A DNA stretch of 64,000 nt from an uncultured Clostridia bacterium (GCA_946545645.1 CAMNNQ010000195.1:17133-81132); one strand, 5' to 3'. Positions 1 to 8,722 are shown, numbered from the stretch's first letter. Made by a program: numbers and translations. The notes: a model not told the origin generated them from the sequence alone.

Positions 1-147
1 CTCCATACGGTTGTTGTCATACCAGTTGGCTTCGAGCCATTCCTGACTGCCTGCTGAAACTGTCAATAAAGATATGGGCATCAAGCTCATGAGCATAAGC
101 ATTGCCAGCATCAGCGACAGAGACCTTTTCCCGAAACTCAGTTTCAT
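1..147 (-). CDS. Secreted protein, N-terminal part only
   Basis: The reverse strand reads a start codon at 147 followed by 49 codons that run off the window edge in frame. It has a classic signal peptide: basic start (MKLSFGKR), a Leu/Met-rich hydrophobic core, and a likely cleavage after VSA near residue 32. A strong GGAGGG ribosome binding site lies 7 nt upstream. The mature start (SQEWLEANWYDNN) does not identify a family. The rest of the gene is outside the window. Confidence 0.7.
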   Translation of the reverse strand, partial: MKLSFGKRSLSLMLAMLMLMSLMPISLLTVSAGSQEWLEANWYDNNRME

Positions 148-321
148 ACTACATCCCTCCATTTATGTTGAAATAGCAAATATATACAATAAGCCAATTT
201 AATCATAGCATGCTATAGACTATTTGTAAAGGTAGGGAAACCCCTACCATCCCCGCAGATCGCGAAAATATGAGGGTTATTGATAAATGCTGATCTGTGC
301 CGCCCGACAGCTTCGATCGAC

Positions 322-360
322 AAAAAAAAGATCAAGGTCAGCGTGAGCAGAACCTTGATC
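322..360 (-). terminator. Rho-independent terminator of the LuxR-type gene
   Basis: On the minus strand GATCAAGGT pairs with ACCTTGATC around a 13-nt loop and is followed by a run of eight T. The 5' arm contains the stop codon of the upstream regulator gene, so termination directly abuts translation. Confidence 0.75.
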
Positions 361-1741
361 ATTTTCCTGTCATGGTCTTGTGAAACAGATCTGTCAGTCC
401 CGAACGGGTAGAGGTGTCTGTTTTGCGGTAGAGTGAGGTAACATACTTTTGCAGCCCCTTTACCGTTATCGACAGTCTTTCGCTTATGACTGCCTGTTTG
501 TCTTCAGTGGTGACAAGCTCATAAAACACCTGAGTTTCTCTTGAGGTAAGGGCATACTGTTCACGCAGCCGTTCCAGTGCTGCATCAGCGGAAAGCGCTG
601 CAGGAGCAGCATCAGCCTTCGAGTCCGCAGAAAGGTCAAATCCGCCGCTTACCGCCAAAAGCACGATCGTCAGAACAAGCCCTCCCAGATTAAGCCCGAG
701 AACCATTGGTGCCGAAAAACTTGAAAGCTTTATGCCTGCGCTGACAAGCACCATAACGCTATCCATTATACGCCCCATAGCTGCCCACAGGGAAGGGAAC
801 TTAGTACCTGGCGCAATTCTCCAGAAGGTAATATAATAGTAGGAAACTGCTGCCGCCAGAGAGAAGTAGAAAAGGCACATATTCAGCCAATAAGTCCCCG
901 AACTTCCGATAAGCACGCAGTTCAGCATTCCTGCAAGAGCTATGCACAAGGCTGTCAAAGGCACAAGCTTGCCGTTTCTCTTATCCCCAATATAGGCAAA
1001 AAGTATGTAGCAGGGGATCATAATAAGCCTTGGCCAGGAGTAGACGTTGTAATCCGTATAGCCGCTCTTTATCTGCAAATGGTGGATATACAGGTTATAG
1101 AAGCTTGCCAGCAGCAGAAGTGAGGCTGCGATAAGGCAGACGAAGACTACACTTTTGGTAGCAGTCCTGTTGACCGCTTGACCCGGCTGCGTATCCGGAA
1201 GTTTCAGGATGCGGAGCATATAGAGCGTTAGCAGCAGTGCCGCAGGCAGCATCACGATAAGAGCTCTGCTCTCTCCACGCCAAATGCCGAACAGATACTG
1301 GAGCAGTATCGCAGCAGCCATTCCACCGCCCATAGAAAGCGCAAGCGGCTCGCCTGCAGTGCCGCCTTGAGACATTCTCTGCTGAACGGCTCCGCCGAGA
1401 CAGCCAAGCCCGAAACAGCTTACAAAAGTCACTATAAGATAGAAGGCCGAACCCTTATTCGCCAAGGGCATTACTACTGAGCCGATCAGAAGAAAAACTG
1501 CGATAAGCTTTTGAAGCATGCTTCTTACAGGACTGCGCTTAAAGAAAGACTCCGCCACAAAAAAGGAGATATAACCGCCGATAACGAACAGCTGTATCAT
1601 AAAGTAGACCTTCTCCCTGTGCACTGTAGAGAGATAGCCTTCTCCTGCACGGTTACCGAGCCCGAGAATGGTCAGCTGAAAAAGCATATAAGAAAAAAAC
1701 AGCCAAAGAGGCTTTGGTATTCTGTTGTATATTACCTTCAT
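359..1741 (-). CDS. LuxR-type transcriptional regulator with polytopic membrane N-terminus
   Basis: 460 aa. Residues 1-370 carry about ten to twelve hydrophobic segments separated by short basic loops, resembling the transporter-like membrane half of Clostridia LuxR regulators. The last 65 residues, after a short Ala/Asp-rich linker, form a GerE/LuxR helix-turn-helix (LTSRETQVFYELV ... LSITVKGLQKYVTSLYRKT). It is therefore probably a membrane-bound DNA-binding regulator sensing something in or through the membrane; the ligand is unknown. It faces away from the secreted-protein gene downstream, which may be a target. No receiver domain is present, so it is not a two-component response regulator. 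Confidence 0.75.
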   Translation of the reverse strand: MKVIYNRIPKPLWLFFSYMLFQLTILGLGNRAGEGYLSTVHREKVYFMIQLFVIGGYISFFVAESFFKRSPVRSMLQKLIAVFLLIGSVVMPLANKGSAFYLIVTFVSCFGLGCLGGAVQQRMSQGGTAGEPLALSMGGGMAAAILLQYLFGIWRGESRALIVMLPAALLLTLYMLRILKLPDTQPGQAVNRTATKSVVFVCLIAASLLLLASFYNLYIHHLQIKSGYTDYNVYSWPRLIMIPCYILFAYIGDKRNGKLVPLTALCIALAGMLNCVLIGSSGTYWLNMCLFYFSLAAAVSYYYITFWRIAPGTKFPSLWAAMGRIMDSVMVLVSAGIKLSSFSAPMVLGLNLGGLVLTIVLLAVSGGFDLSADSKADAAPAALSADAALERLREQYALTSRETQVFYELVTTEDKQAVISERLSITVKGLQKYVTSLYRKTDTSTRSGLTDLFHKTMTGK

Positions 1742-2156
1742 AGCAAAGCCTCCCTTGAGTTATCGACCGATCACCTGAACTGACAAATCCAAATATTATG
1801 TATTAGTATAGCATGGACTGAAGGATTTTTCAAGTGCCGATCTTACATGCTTAGAATGCAGTGTAGTACTTTACGATCCCGCAGAATGGTTTTCGCTCTA
1901 TAAATTTCAAAGAGCTATGTTCAAAAATATATCTCCTTCATATTCTGCGGCATAGAAGCAGACATCATCTGCACGACGACGACAGACTCTGCCTGTGGCT
2001 GATTGTTCGGCTATACATTCTTCATTACATCACCTTATGTAAATAATATAACTACTCCAAGTTTTTTCGCCATTATATCACGCAAACCTACCGCTGTCAA
2101 TTAAATGAGCTTTATTTCAGCGAATAGCATATATTAAAACCCCCGGCTTTTATATT
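1742..2156. other. Gap with a possible gene remnant (1907-2025, minus)
   Basis: No intact gene. On the minus strand an AAGGTGATGTA ribosome binding site leads to an ATG at 2025, but that frame stops after four codons. A frame reached by a one-base shift reads about 38 residues (CIAEQSATGRVCRRRADD ... FLNIAL) to a stop at 1907. This may be a decayed small gene or chance. Confidence 0.25.
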
Positions 2157-2824
2157 TTAAGGCAATACCGCACAATGCACACTAAAAACGAGATATATCC
2201 CACCTGTTTCAGTTCCGCAGGGCGCACTTTATCAAGCCGGCAAGTTTTTCTTGTCAGCCAGATAAAGATTCGCCAGTGCGAATATCATATTAAATTTGGC
2301 CTGCTGTTTTCGCAAGCCTTTGTACTGCGTTCGTCGGAATCGAAATAGTCGCTTTACAACTCCGAAAACGTGCTCGACATTCAGATATCCCGAATCACCA
2401 TAAATTTCATCTTCATCACCATGAATAAGGTCGTTGGCGGCTTCCGTATCATGCACATTTGCCGCTGTCGCCTTGACATGATGGACCAGACCGATATCTT
2501 TGTCAACACCGATATGCGCCTTGTAGCCAAAGTACCATTGGTTCCCTTTCTTGACAGAATGCGCTTCGGGGTCACGCTTTCTGTCAGCATTTTTCGTAGA
2601 GGAGGGCGCTGCAATGAGGGTCGAATCGACTATAGTGCCCTTTTTGAGTATGAGGTTATGTTTGCTTAAAATCGACAGCACCTGAGCAAATATCTGCTCA
2701 TCGATGCCGTGCTTGATCAGCAGATTTCTGAATCTGCCGATAGTATCCCCATTGAAGTTTACTTTTCATAGTTCTATTATATCATATTTTTGACTGTGGC
2801 GCAAGTTGTGCGGTGTTGCCTTAA
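2157..2824. mobile_element. IS5-like insertion sequence, internally deleted
   Basis: The element is bounded by inverted repeats: AAGGCAATACCGCACAA at 2159-2175 and its complement TTGTGCGGTGTTGCCTT at 2806-2822, one mismatch in 17. The flanks read TTAA on both sides, so a TA- or TNA-like target duplication is possible. At about 665 bp it is shorter than a complete IS5-type element because the 5' third of the transposase is missing. The same terminal repeat recurs at 63885. Confidence 0.75.
2232..2760 (-). pseudogene. IS5-family DDE transposase, N-terminally truncated
   Basis: The longest open stretch starts at an internal Met (2681, 149 aa), but transposase-like sequence continues upstream in frame to about 2760 (NFNGDTIGRFRNLLIKHGID). 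DDE-fold features are visible: IVDSTLI (first Asp), YGDSGY (second Asp), then the C-terminal basic stretch ending LANLYLADKK. The N-terminal helix-turn-helix part is missing and the sequence then runs straight into the right terminal repeat, so an internal deletion has removed the start. Not expected to be active. Confidence 0.8.
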
Positions 2825-3004
2825 GCAAACGTTCAGCATCATTTCGCAAACGAACTAAAATCGCTGGTTTAAGTGAAGATAACCTAAATCACATTCGTAC
2901 ATCTTCAGGCAGTTTCATATAACTTTGTTGACCAAAAGTTGTCCGAGATAGGCTAAGACAGCGGAATATATCGTAAACATCATTACAGCTCATCAATTTA
3001 ATCA

Positions 3005-3130
3005 AAACCACCACTAAAGTGGTGGTTTGCACTACCCCTAAAAGGGGTTATTACTGGCTTAACCCCTCAAGGGGCGTTGAAAGTTCAGCACCGCATTGCT
3101 ATCTCAGGCAGCCGCTAAAGCGGCTGCCTT
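3005..3130. repeat. Row of four hairpins at the IS200 right end
   Basis: Four palindromes share small A-rich loops: AAACCACCAC-TAAA-GTGGTGGTTT (3005-3028), ACCCC-TAAA-AGGGGT (about 3032-3047), CCCCT-CA-AGGGG (about 3063-3074) and GGCAGCCGC-TAAA-GCGGCTGCC (3109-3130). The last is followed by a T-run on the plus strand and can act as a terminator. Such structures normally act as TnpA recognition hairpins and protect the element from outside transcription. Confidence 0.6.
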
Positions 3131-3137
3131 TTTTTGC

Positions 3138-3605
3138 CTACTTGGTCTTACTACCCGTAAACGGGTCCATAAACTCTTTCAGGCTCATTTGATCCTGCAT
3201 ATAATCTTCTTCTGTCTGATTCTTTATGTAGTCGCGTATGACTTTTTCGTTACGTCCTACTGTGTCCACATAATACCCTCTGCACCAAAAATGTCTGCTG
3301 CCATACTTGTATTTCAGATTTGCGTGTCTGTCAAATATCATCAGGGTACTCTTCCCCTTGATATATCCCATAAACTGTGCTATACTTATATACGGTGGAA
3401 TACTCACCAGCATATGTATGTGATCGGGCATTGCTGTTGCTTCCAATATCTCAGCGCCCTTTTGTTCACACAGTTTACGTAGTATTTGCCCTATATCCGC
3501 TCTTAACTGTCCGTATATCACTTTTCGACGGTACTTTGGTGCAAATACTATGTGATACTGACATCTGTACGTTGAATGTGCCGTATGCTTTATTTCGTTT
3601 TTCAC
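3138..3605 (-). CDS. tnpA: IS200/IS605 family Y1 transposase TnpA
   Basis: 155 aa, the usual IS200 TnpA length. The HUH motif is HIH (H62, H64 in MPDHIHMLV) and the catalytic tyrosine is Y126 in RDYIKNQ. The N-terminal fold signature YHIVFAPKYRRKV and the GYYVDTVGRNE segment are family hallmarks. It cuts and rejoins single-stranded DNA at the element ends. The reading frame is complete, so the copy could be active. The C-terminus (DPFTGSKTK) lies next to the hairpin row. Confidence 0.93.
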   Translation of the reverse strand: MKNEIKHTAHSTYRCQYHIVFAPKYRRKVIYGQLRADIGQILRKLCEQKGAEILEATAMPDHIHMLVSIPPYISIAQFMGYIKGKSTLMIFDRHANLKYKYGSRHFWCRGYYVDTVGRNEKVIRDYIKNQTEEDYMQDQMSLKEFMDPFTGSKTK

Positions 3606-3711
3606 GCTAATGACCTCCTTGTATTTTACTTTAGTAATGCGGTCGCCAAACCTTTACTATTGTATCATACTTGGAGGTTGTTTTAAAGCGCTCGCTGAAG
3701 CTTTTTTATGT

Positions 3712-3730
3712 CCCCCGGTATAACCGGGGG
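3712..3730. repeat. IS200 left-end hairpin
   Basis: CCCCCGGT-ATA-ACCGGGGG forms a perfect 8-bp stem with a 3-nt loop, about 105 bp upstream of the tnpA start. A T-rich stretch follows on the plus strand, so it can also stop transcription entering the element. Confidence 0.6.
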
Positions 3731-3800
3731 TTTATTTGTGCTAAAGCGACCAATAAAATCGCCCATATACTGCTGTTTCGCAGTCTATGGGCGATATCGT

Positions 3801-4037
3801 TTATTGTCTGTCTTTTCTCCTCAAAAGCATTTCAGGATCTTTCACATAGCTTTTTACTACAACTCCGCAGCGTCTGCATATCAGGTGATAGAGTGGTGTT
3901 CCACCGAGTTTATTGTCTAACGCAGTAACGTTTGCGTAAGTTTCTCCTTGTATAGCCTCTATCATTTCCTCATTGCCGCAGTATGGGCATCTGTTCCCTT
4001 CGTTTGTGATTATTTTTGATTTCTCCTTTGCTTCCAC
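3801..4037 (-). CDS. Small zinc-ribbon protein
   Basis: 78 aa with two Cys pairs, CPYC near residue 18 and CRRC near residue 55, a zinc-ribbon pattern. The start is a GTG at 4037 without a convincing ribosome binding site and lies inside the 3' end of the XRE gene, so translation is probably coupled. A cluster of charged residues follows the second Cys pair. Partner and function are unknown; a nucleic-acid or protein-binding accessory of the upstream regulator is a reasonable guess. Confidence 0.55.
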   Translation of the reverse strand: MEAKEKSKIITNEGNRCPYCGNEEMIEAIQGETYANVTALDNKLGGTPLYHLICRRCGVVVKSYVKDPEMLLRRKDRQ

Positions 4038-4311
4038 GTTTCCGGCCAGTATTTGTAATCGTCATAGTCGCTGAAATCGTATATCGAAAACCATTCCGAA
4101 TCCTCTGCTCTCCGTTAAGAAGCTCACGCATATCCACATCATAGAATTCCGCAAGCTCTATAAGTATGCTTATGTCGGGCATATTGTTTCCGTTCTCCCA
4201 GCGGCTCACAGTCCTGTTAGATTCCCCGAACTTCTCTGCAAGCTGCTCCTGTGTCAGAGCCTTTTCTTTTCTGAGTTCTTTAAGAAAGCTCCCAATCTTG
4301 ACTTGATCCAT
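3970..4311 (-). CDS. XRE-family transcriptional regulator, possibly frameshifted at the C-terminus
   Basis: From the ATG at 4311 (AAGGAAGG 7 nt upstream) it encodes 113 aa. Residues 1-65 are a full XRE helix-turn-helix (LTQEQLAEKFGESNRTVSRWENG). After LLNGEQ the annotated frame becomes Arg/Thr-rich and unlike a protein domain. The neighbouring frame instead reads AEDSEWFSIYDFSDYDDYKY and then WPETWKQRRNQK before a stop, which looks more protein-like. A one-base indel near 4110 is therefore likely. The last codons overlap the zinc-ribbon gene. Confidence 0.65.
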   Translation of the reverse strand: MDQVKIGSFLKELRKEKALTQEQLAEKFGESNRTVSRWENGNNMPDISILIELAEFYDVDMRELLNGEQRIRNGFRYTISATMTITNTGRKRGSKGEIKNNHKRREQMPILRQ

Positions 4312-4431
4312 TTTGCTGCCTTCCTTCATCACAACCATACCAAAAAGCCCTTCAAAAGTCCACGACACAAAGTGAGAAATGCCGTTTTTGCTATAGGACA
4401 GGGTGTGTCTTGTGATTATTGCATAAATATA

Positions 4432-4982
4432 TTACTTGGTATCATCTACTTCCTCGGCATCAAGCCTTGCCTGATACCTTCTGCAGCTTCTGACCCTATG
4501 CTCGCAAACCGTTATGTTTATTGCAGAAAATATGATCACCGTAATAACTGCATCATAGAGTATCGATTCCGTCACCTTTTTGTCCGTATATACATCAAGA
4601 GCAATAAGCACCGCACCGTAGACAAGTGACTCGATAATGCACAAGCCTGCCCTCCTTGCAAATGCCTTTCTGCCCCGTGAGCAGTCAACGTCCTTCCCCA
4701 GAGAGTGTGCGGCGGCTTGACCGTTTTGCTTGCAAATGACATCAGTGCAAACACTACTGCAATGACGAGCAGCTGCGCCCAATAAGGATATGACTTCTCA
4801 ATATTTCTTGTTATAAAATAGTAGAGTATCATTACGCCGTCAAATATCAGCCCGAATACAAGAGCTGTATTCAGTGCCTGAGAATTCTCCTGCATTTCTC
4901 GCTCATCAGGCAGTCTTCCGCCGTTTTTGTTCTTCATCTTGACGATATAATATTGCTCCGGCTTAGTTTTCTTGTCTTTCAT
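4432..4982 (-). pseudogene. DUF6773-like four-helix membrane protein, frameshifted
   Basis: Two frames make one protein. The first (from 4982) reads MKDKKTKPEQYYIVKMKNKNG, then a LPDEREMQ segment and two membrane helices up to VKPPHTLWG. The second continues GKDVDCSRGRKAFARRAG and two more helices, ending RLDAEEVDDTK at 4432. The switch falls at a run of four C at 4696-4699; one extra base there restores a single frame of about 180 aa. It could be a real mutation or a homopolymer sequencing error. Families like this sit next to small XRE regulators, as here. Family name from memory of similar proteins. Confidence 0.65.
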
Positions 4983-4984
4983 AG

Positions 4985-5191
4985 TTATTCTCCTTTCTCG
5001 TCAAACCCAAACAGTTCATCAAGTGTTTTTCCGAGTGCTTTGCAAATTGCAATGCACAGATTGAGCGTCGGGTTATAGTTGCCGAATTCTATCATACTTA
5101 TAGTCTGCCTTGTAACACCTACCGCATAGGCAAGCTGCTGTTGGTTCATGTCGTTTTCAAGGCGTGCGATCTTAATTCTTTTGTTTTTCAA
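4985..5191 (-). CDS. Small XRE-family repressor
   Basis: 68 aa, almost entirely one helix-turn-helix (MNQQQLAYAVGVTRQTISMIEFG). The start is TTG at 5191 with AAGGAG 8 nt upstream. The stop is 2 bp from the start of the DUF6773-like gene, so the two are co-transcribed. Small regulators of this kind usually repress their own operon; an inverted repeat upstream fits that. Confidence 0.8.
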   Translation of the reverse strand: MKNKRIKIARLENDMNQQQLAYAVGVTRQTISMIEFGNYNPTLNLCIAICKALGKTLDELFGFDEKGE

Positions 5192-5224
5192 GGAAACACT
5201 CCTTTCAATTGTTCTGCAAATACT

Positions 5225-5271
5225 TAGTATAGCTATCCTATGACTGTATACTATATTTTTCTGTTTGTCAA
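5225..5271 (-). promoter_or_regulatory. Promoter and operator of the XRE/DUF6773 operon
   Basis: On the minus strand TTGACA (5266-5271) is followed by TATACA/TACAGT-like -10 candidates. Just downstream TAGTATA and TATACTA form an inverted repeat spanning about 5226-5254, a likely site for the 68-aa repressor. The -10 assignment is uncertain. Confidence 0.45.
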
Positions 5272-6278
5272 GTATATTTTACATTATTTCTGATATTTTT
5301 TTATTTTGGCAAAGTAACAGCGGCAGTATTCATGCCAAATACTGCCGCTGCTGTCATACTATAAATGCTATAAATAGTATCATATATCTGCTTTTTATCC
5401 GAATTGTTTATGTGTTTTTTTAGCCGCTTCAAGTCCAGATAGCAGGCAATAGACGATGCACCCCCAGAGCAAACAACACAAAGCCCAATAACACAGAAAA
5501 TGGCATGAACACCACCCCTGCAACAGGTGCAGCCATAGACATGGGTATTGCAGCACTTATCAATATCAAGCAGAAATACTAATAATGAGCTGACACAGCA
5601 GACTTTTCCGAGTGGGTGGTCTATTTTTTATACAGAAGTTAATCTCCTAAAGAAGTATACCATTCTCAAGCATACGTCAATACGAACATAGATTGTTTGT
5701 GCACTCTCAATACAATTGTTGAAAATGGAGATTTTTTCTTTTACCCTATAATTTTGCCTTAACTCTCACACTAAAATCCTAAGTATAAGTGAGAGTTATT
5801 CTTTATTGAAATTTATGGATAAGACCTTTAGCTCCTCTTTATCAAAAAAGCTGTGCAAGTCACACATTTTCCATAGGGCTGATTTGTTTAATACAGAGAT
5901 TATTATTACAATTCTCTCGAAACCGCTTTTATAATCGCCTCAAAGTGTCGTTACTAATGAAGGCTATGTTGCATTCGCTATTGTCTGCGCATGTTTTTCA
6001 ACAACTAATAGCCCTCACACTTGCCATTTGTGCAATCTAACAATTTTTTAAAAACCCAATTAACTTTTACGCTCGTCATTCAGAATTAACTTGTGAAAGG
6101 CACATATTTTTTCATGCCTCGCCAGCAGAAGAAAAAAGTACAAAGTCATACATCTAAACATTCAAACCTAAAAGGAGGAAACAGCGGCGTACATTAAAAA
6201 GCTAACTGACAAATAACATCATAACGCTTGACCTATCGCCAAGTCAGGCAGAATAAAAATCAGAGAGGAGAATGACAT
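5272..6278. other. One-kilobase gap with a hairpin and a membrane-protein scrap
   Basis: No intact gene. 5319-5349 is a perfect 12-bp hairpin (AGCGGCAGTATT, 7-nt loop). On the minus strand 5429-5580 reads a hydrophobic scrap (AAIPMSMAAPVAGVVFM, then FSVLLGFVLFALGVHRL) with no start, probably the tail of a lost membrane protein. The remainder to 6278 is AT-rich without structure I can name; it probably holds the left end of the decayed mobile element. Confidence 0.4.
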
Positions 6279-6572
6279 TTGAATTTAACAGAAAAACAGC
6301 AGATCATTTCGCAGATAGTTCTTCTATTAGAACAACTTATTGAAACGCAGCCGCCTGAGCCTGTACCAAAACCTCAATCGAGCGAAACTCAGCCTCTTGA
6401 AATGCTCACCGTCAAGGAGTGCGCCGCACTTGTAAACGGCTTATCTGAGCACACAGTCCGCCAACTTGTTGCACAGGACAAAGTCGCCTATGTCCGTGCA
6501 GGCAGCGGTGTGAGGGGCAAGATATTGGTGATCAAAACGTCTTTGCTAAAGTATCTTGGAGTAGCAGATTGA
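6279..6572 (+). CDS. Excisionase-like DNA-binding protein
   Basis: 97 aa. Residues 43-95 match the winged-helix excisionase/MerR-like fold found next to integrases (MLTVKECAALVNGLSEHTVRQL, then GKILVIKTSLLKYL). The N-terminus is a Leu/Gln-rich helix and a Pro-rich linker. It starts at TTG 6279 with GAGGAG 9 nt upstream. Position ahead of mobilization and integrase remnants supports a role as recombination directionality factor of a mobilizable element. This gene is intact although its partners are broken. Confidence 0.7.
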   Translation: MNLTEKQQIISQIVLLLEQLIETQPPEPVPKPQSSETQPLEMLTVKECAALVNGLSEHTVRQLVAQDKVAYVRAGSGVRGKILVIKTSLLKYLGVAD

Positions 6573-6802
6573 CCGACAAAAAAGCGACCCTACCCAGGAC
6601 GGCAGGGTGAAGCGTGTAAATGTGTATAATAGCATTTTTGATTTACATAATTACGCAAGTACAGAAAGTCCCGGCATTTTACCGGTACTTTCCCGCAGGC
6701 GTTAACGATGTTAACTCTGCGGTGTTTAGTGGCTTTGCAGCCCTAAACGAAGGCTCGGCAAAATCGAGCCGAAAAACTGAAATACATAAAAAGAGAGGAC
6801 TG

Positions 6803-6943
6803 ATGAAAATATCAAGAAAAAACAAAACGCTCCGCCGAAAGGAGATAGTGTATTCAGCCGAGGAATGGGAACAGATTGAAAAGCAAGCTGCTGAGTGTCA
6901 CTTGAAAACCTCGACTTTCAAAGCCTATCAAAGATCAGCCTGA
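6803..6943 (+). pseudogene. MobC-like relaxosome protein, N-terminal stub
   Basis: From ATG 6803 (AGAGAGGA upstream) 46 residues are read. KTLRRKEIVYSAEEWEQIEKQAAECHLK resembles the ribbon-helix-helix start of MobC-type relaxosome proteins; at STF the similarity ends and the frame stops within seven codons. The next stretch in another frame belongs to a relaxase, so a deletion has fused the two genes out of frame. (The quoted motif is split: KTLRRKEIVYS and AEEWEQIEKQAAECHLK.). Confidence 0.5.
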
Positions 6944-7250
6944 CGCTTTTCGTCTTACAGAGATGTTGTCTGTCATCAACAAGGATCATATTTCGTCAAT
7001 CGGTAATCTGGAGGGTAGGATTCTGCGATTGAGGAAAAAGTATGAAAAGAATAAGGGTGAGAAATGTCTGAAGAAACTGAAGGAGTATTTGGGTATTCGG
7101 GATACCTACAACGAAATCTCTCAGGGTTACTATATCTCCAAGCTGGTAAATCAAGAAAAACTCCGCAGGGAGCAGGAGCAGAAAAAGCAGCCACCAAAAA
7201 AGAAACACCACCGATTAATATTCAAAGATTTAACGCAACTTTTATATTGA
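6918..7250 (+). pseudogene. Relaxase C-terminal remnant
   Basis: Open frame from about 6918 (IKDQPDAFRLTEML) to 7250 without a proper start. It is strongly basic and coiled (LRLRKKYEKNKGEK, YLGIRDTYNEISQGYYISKL) and ends in a Lys-rich tail, like the C-terminal region of relaxases of small mobilizable elements. The catalytic N-terminus is gone. Assignment rests on composition and context. Confidence 0.45.
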
Positions 7251-7335
7251 ACTAATCAGCGGAATGTGTTATACTTAGGGTACGATATATTCCGCTGTCG
7301 GAAAGGAGTTAAAATGATAAGACAGCAGAAAAATA

Positions 7336-7356
7336 CCACCACTCGAAAGGTGGTGG
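7336..7356 (+). promoter_or_regulatory. Hairpin over the integrase ribosome binding site
   Basis: CCACCAC pairs with GTGGTGG around a 7-nt loop and ends four bases before the integrase ATG at 7361. The 3' arm includes the GGTGG that would serve as ribosome binding site, so the fold would hide it and lower integrase translation. Confidence 0.5.
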
Positions 7357-7360
7357 CGGA

Positions 7361-8561
7361 ATGAATATACAAGAACGCAAAAACAAAGAGGGCAAGATCA
7401 CCTCATATCGCATAAGGGTGTTTGACCACAGAGACGCTCAAACGGGCAAGCAGGTTTTCCGAACGCTATCTGTAAAGTATGACGATATCAAGTCAGCGGC
7501 ATGGAACAAGAAGAACGCCGAAAAGCAGGCGGTGATCTTTGAAAAGGGTATCGAGGAGCAGACAGCAAGTGACTCAAGAGTGACTTTTGATGAATATTGT
7601 GACTACGCTATCAGGATCAAGGAGCAGTCGAGCATATCTGCTTCAACAGCGTACAGCTACCGCAGCAGTAAAAAGCGTATCGCACCTTATCTTGGGCATA
7701 TTCAGCTAAAGAAGATGACACCTGCGATGATCAACAGTGCATACTCTGCAATGCTTGAAATCGGCTTCTCTAAGAACTCGGTCTATGCAATGCACTTGTT
7801 TGTACACGCTATGCTTGCAATGGCTTTCAAGGAGGGGCTTATCCCCCGCAACTATGCCGATGCAGCCACACCTCCAAAAAAGAATCAGCCCGAGGTCGAT
7901 GCACTTTCAGAGGAACAAGCTTGATTTATTTTTCAAATTGCTTTACGAGGATACCTCTGTTCACAGCTATACGTTTCAAGTGCTTTTCAGCCTATTGCTC
8001 GCAACGGGCTGCCGAATCGGTGAGCTATGTGCGCTCTCATGGGATAACGTGGATTTTGACGAGAATCGAATACATATTTGCAGGCATTTCATCAAAGACA
8101 GCACCGGCACACGCATTGAGGAAGGCTGTAAGACAAACGCAAGTGACCGCTGGCTTTACATGGACGATGAAACTATGGATATGCTGAAGGAATACCGCAG
8201 ACATTATGATGAGGTCGCAAAGTCCTACGGCAGCAAGTGGAATTACTTTGCAAAAGCCGTTTTCTTTTCGACACATAACCCAGGATTTTTTATGAACCCC
8301 AGTACAGCAAGAGCATGGCTGCATGAATTTACAAAGAGGAATCATCTGCCGAGGATACACCCTCATCAGTTCAGACACACAGCTATCAGCTTGCAGCTTC
8401 AAAACGGTATCAGCATACCCGAAGCGGCAAAGAGGGCCGGGCACTCTCGACCCGATGTAACCCTTCGCACATACAGTCACACGCTCAAAGACAACGACCG
8501 TCATTGCTGCGAGGTAGTTACCAAAGCTATTCCGAAGATGCCCAAGCGAAAGACTGGCTGA
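7361..8561 (+). pseudogene. Tyrosine recombinase (Tn916-type integrase), one-base frameshift
   Basis: The first frame (7361-7924) gives the N-terminal arm-binding and SAM-like core-binding domains (SYRIRVFDHRDAQTGKQ ... YLGHIQLKKMTPAMINSAY). It stops right after ALSEEQA. The next frame continues without loss from LDLFFKLLYED to 8561 and holds the catalytic set: R in GCRIGELCAL, H-x-x-R in HPHQFRHTA, H in AGHSRPDVT and the nucleophile Y in RTYSH. One extra base in CAAGCTTGA near 7917 explains the break. Restored length is about 400 aa, normal for the family. Confidence 0.85.
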
Positions 8562-8693
8562 CAGCTTACGGGAAGATACGTTAAATGCAAGCTCTGATAA
8601 CTTGCAGCAGCGTAAAAGTTGACCGTTTGTTGACTAAAGCGATTGAAGGGCGGTAGGGCAAAGACGTTAATTGCGTGTTTTCGTGGGGTGGGG

Positions 8694-8722
8694 TTGCTTT
8701 TTTAGTGTTAATATGGTATAAT
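8694..8722 (+). promoter_or_regulatory. Promoter of the GGDEF gene
   Basis: TTGCTT (8694-8699), 17-bp spacer, TATAAT (8717-8722). It lies 100 bp upstream of the ATG with its AAGGAGG ribosome binding site. Confidence 0.55.

Larger units (their letters stand above)
3001..3735. mobile_element. IS200/IS605-type element
   Basis: A single Y1 transposase gene is flanked by subterminal hairpins rather than inverted repeats, the layout of IS200-like single-strand transposons. The downstream end has four hairpins between 3005 and 3130; the upstream end has one at 3712-3730. No tnpB is present. Exact cleavage sites cannot be set from one copy. Confidence 0.7.
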
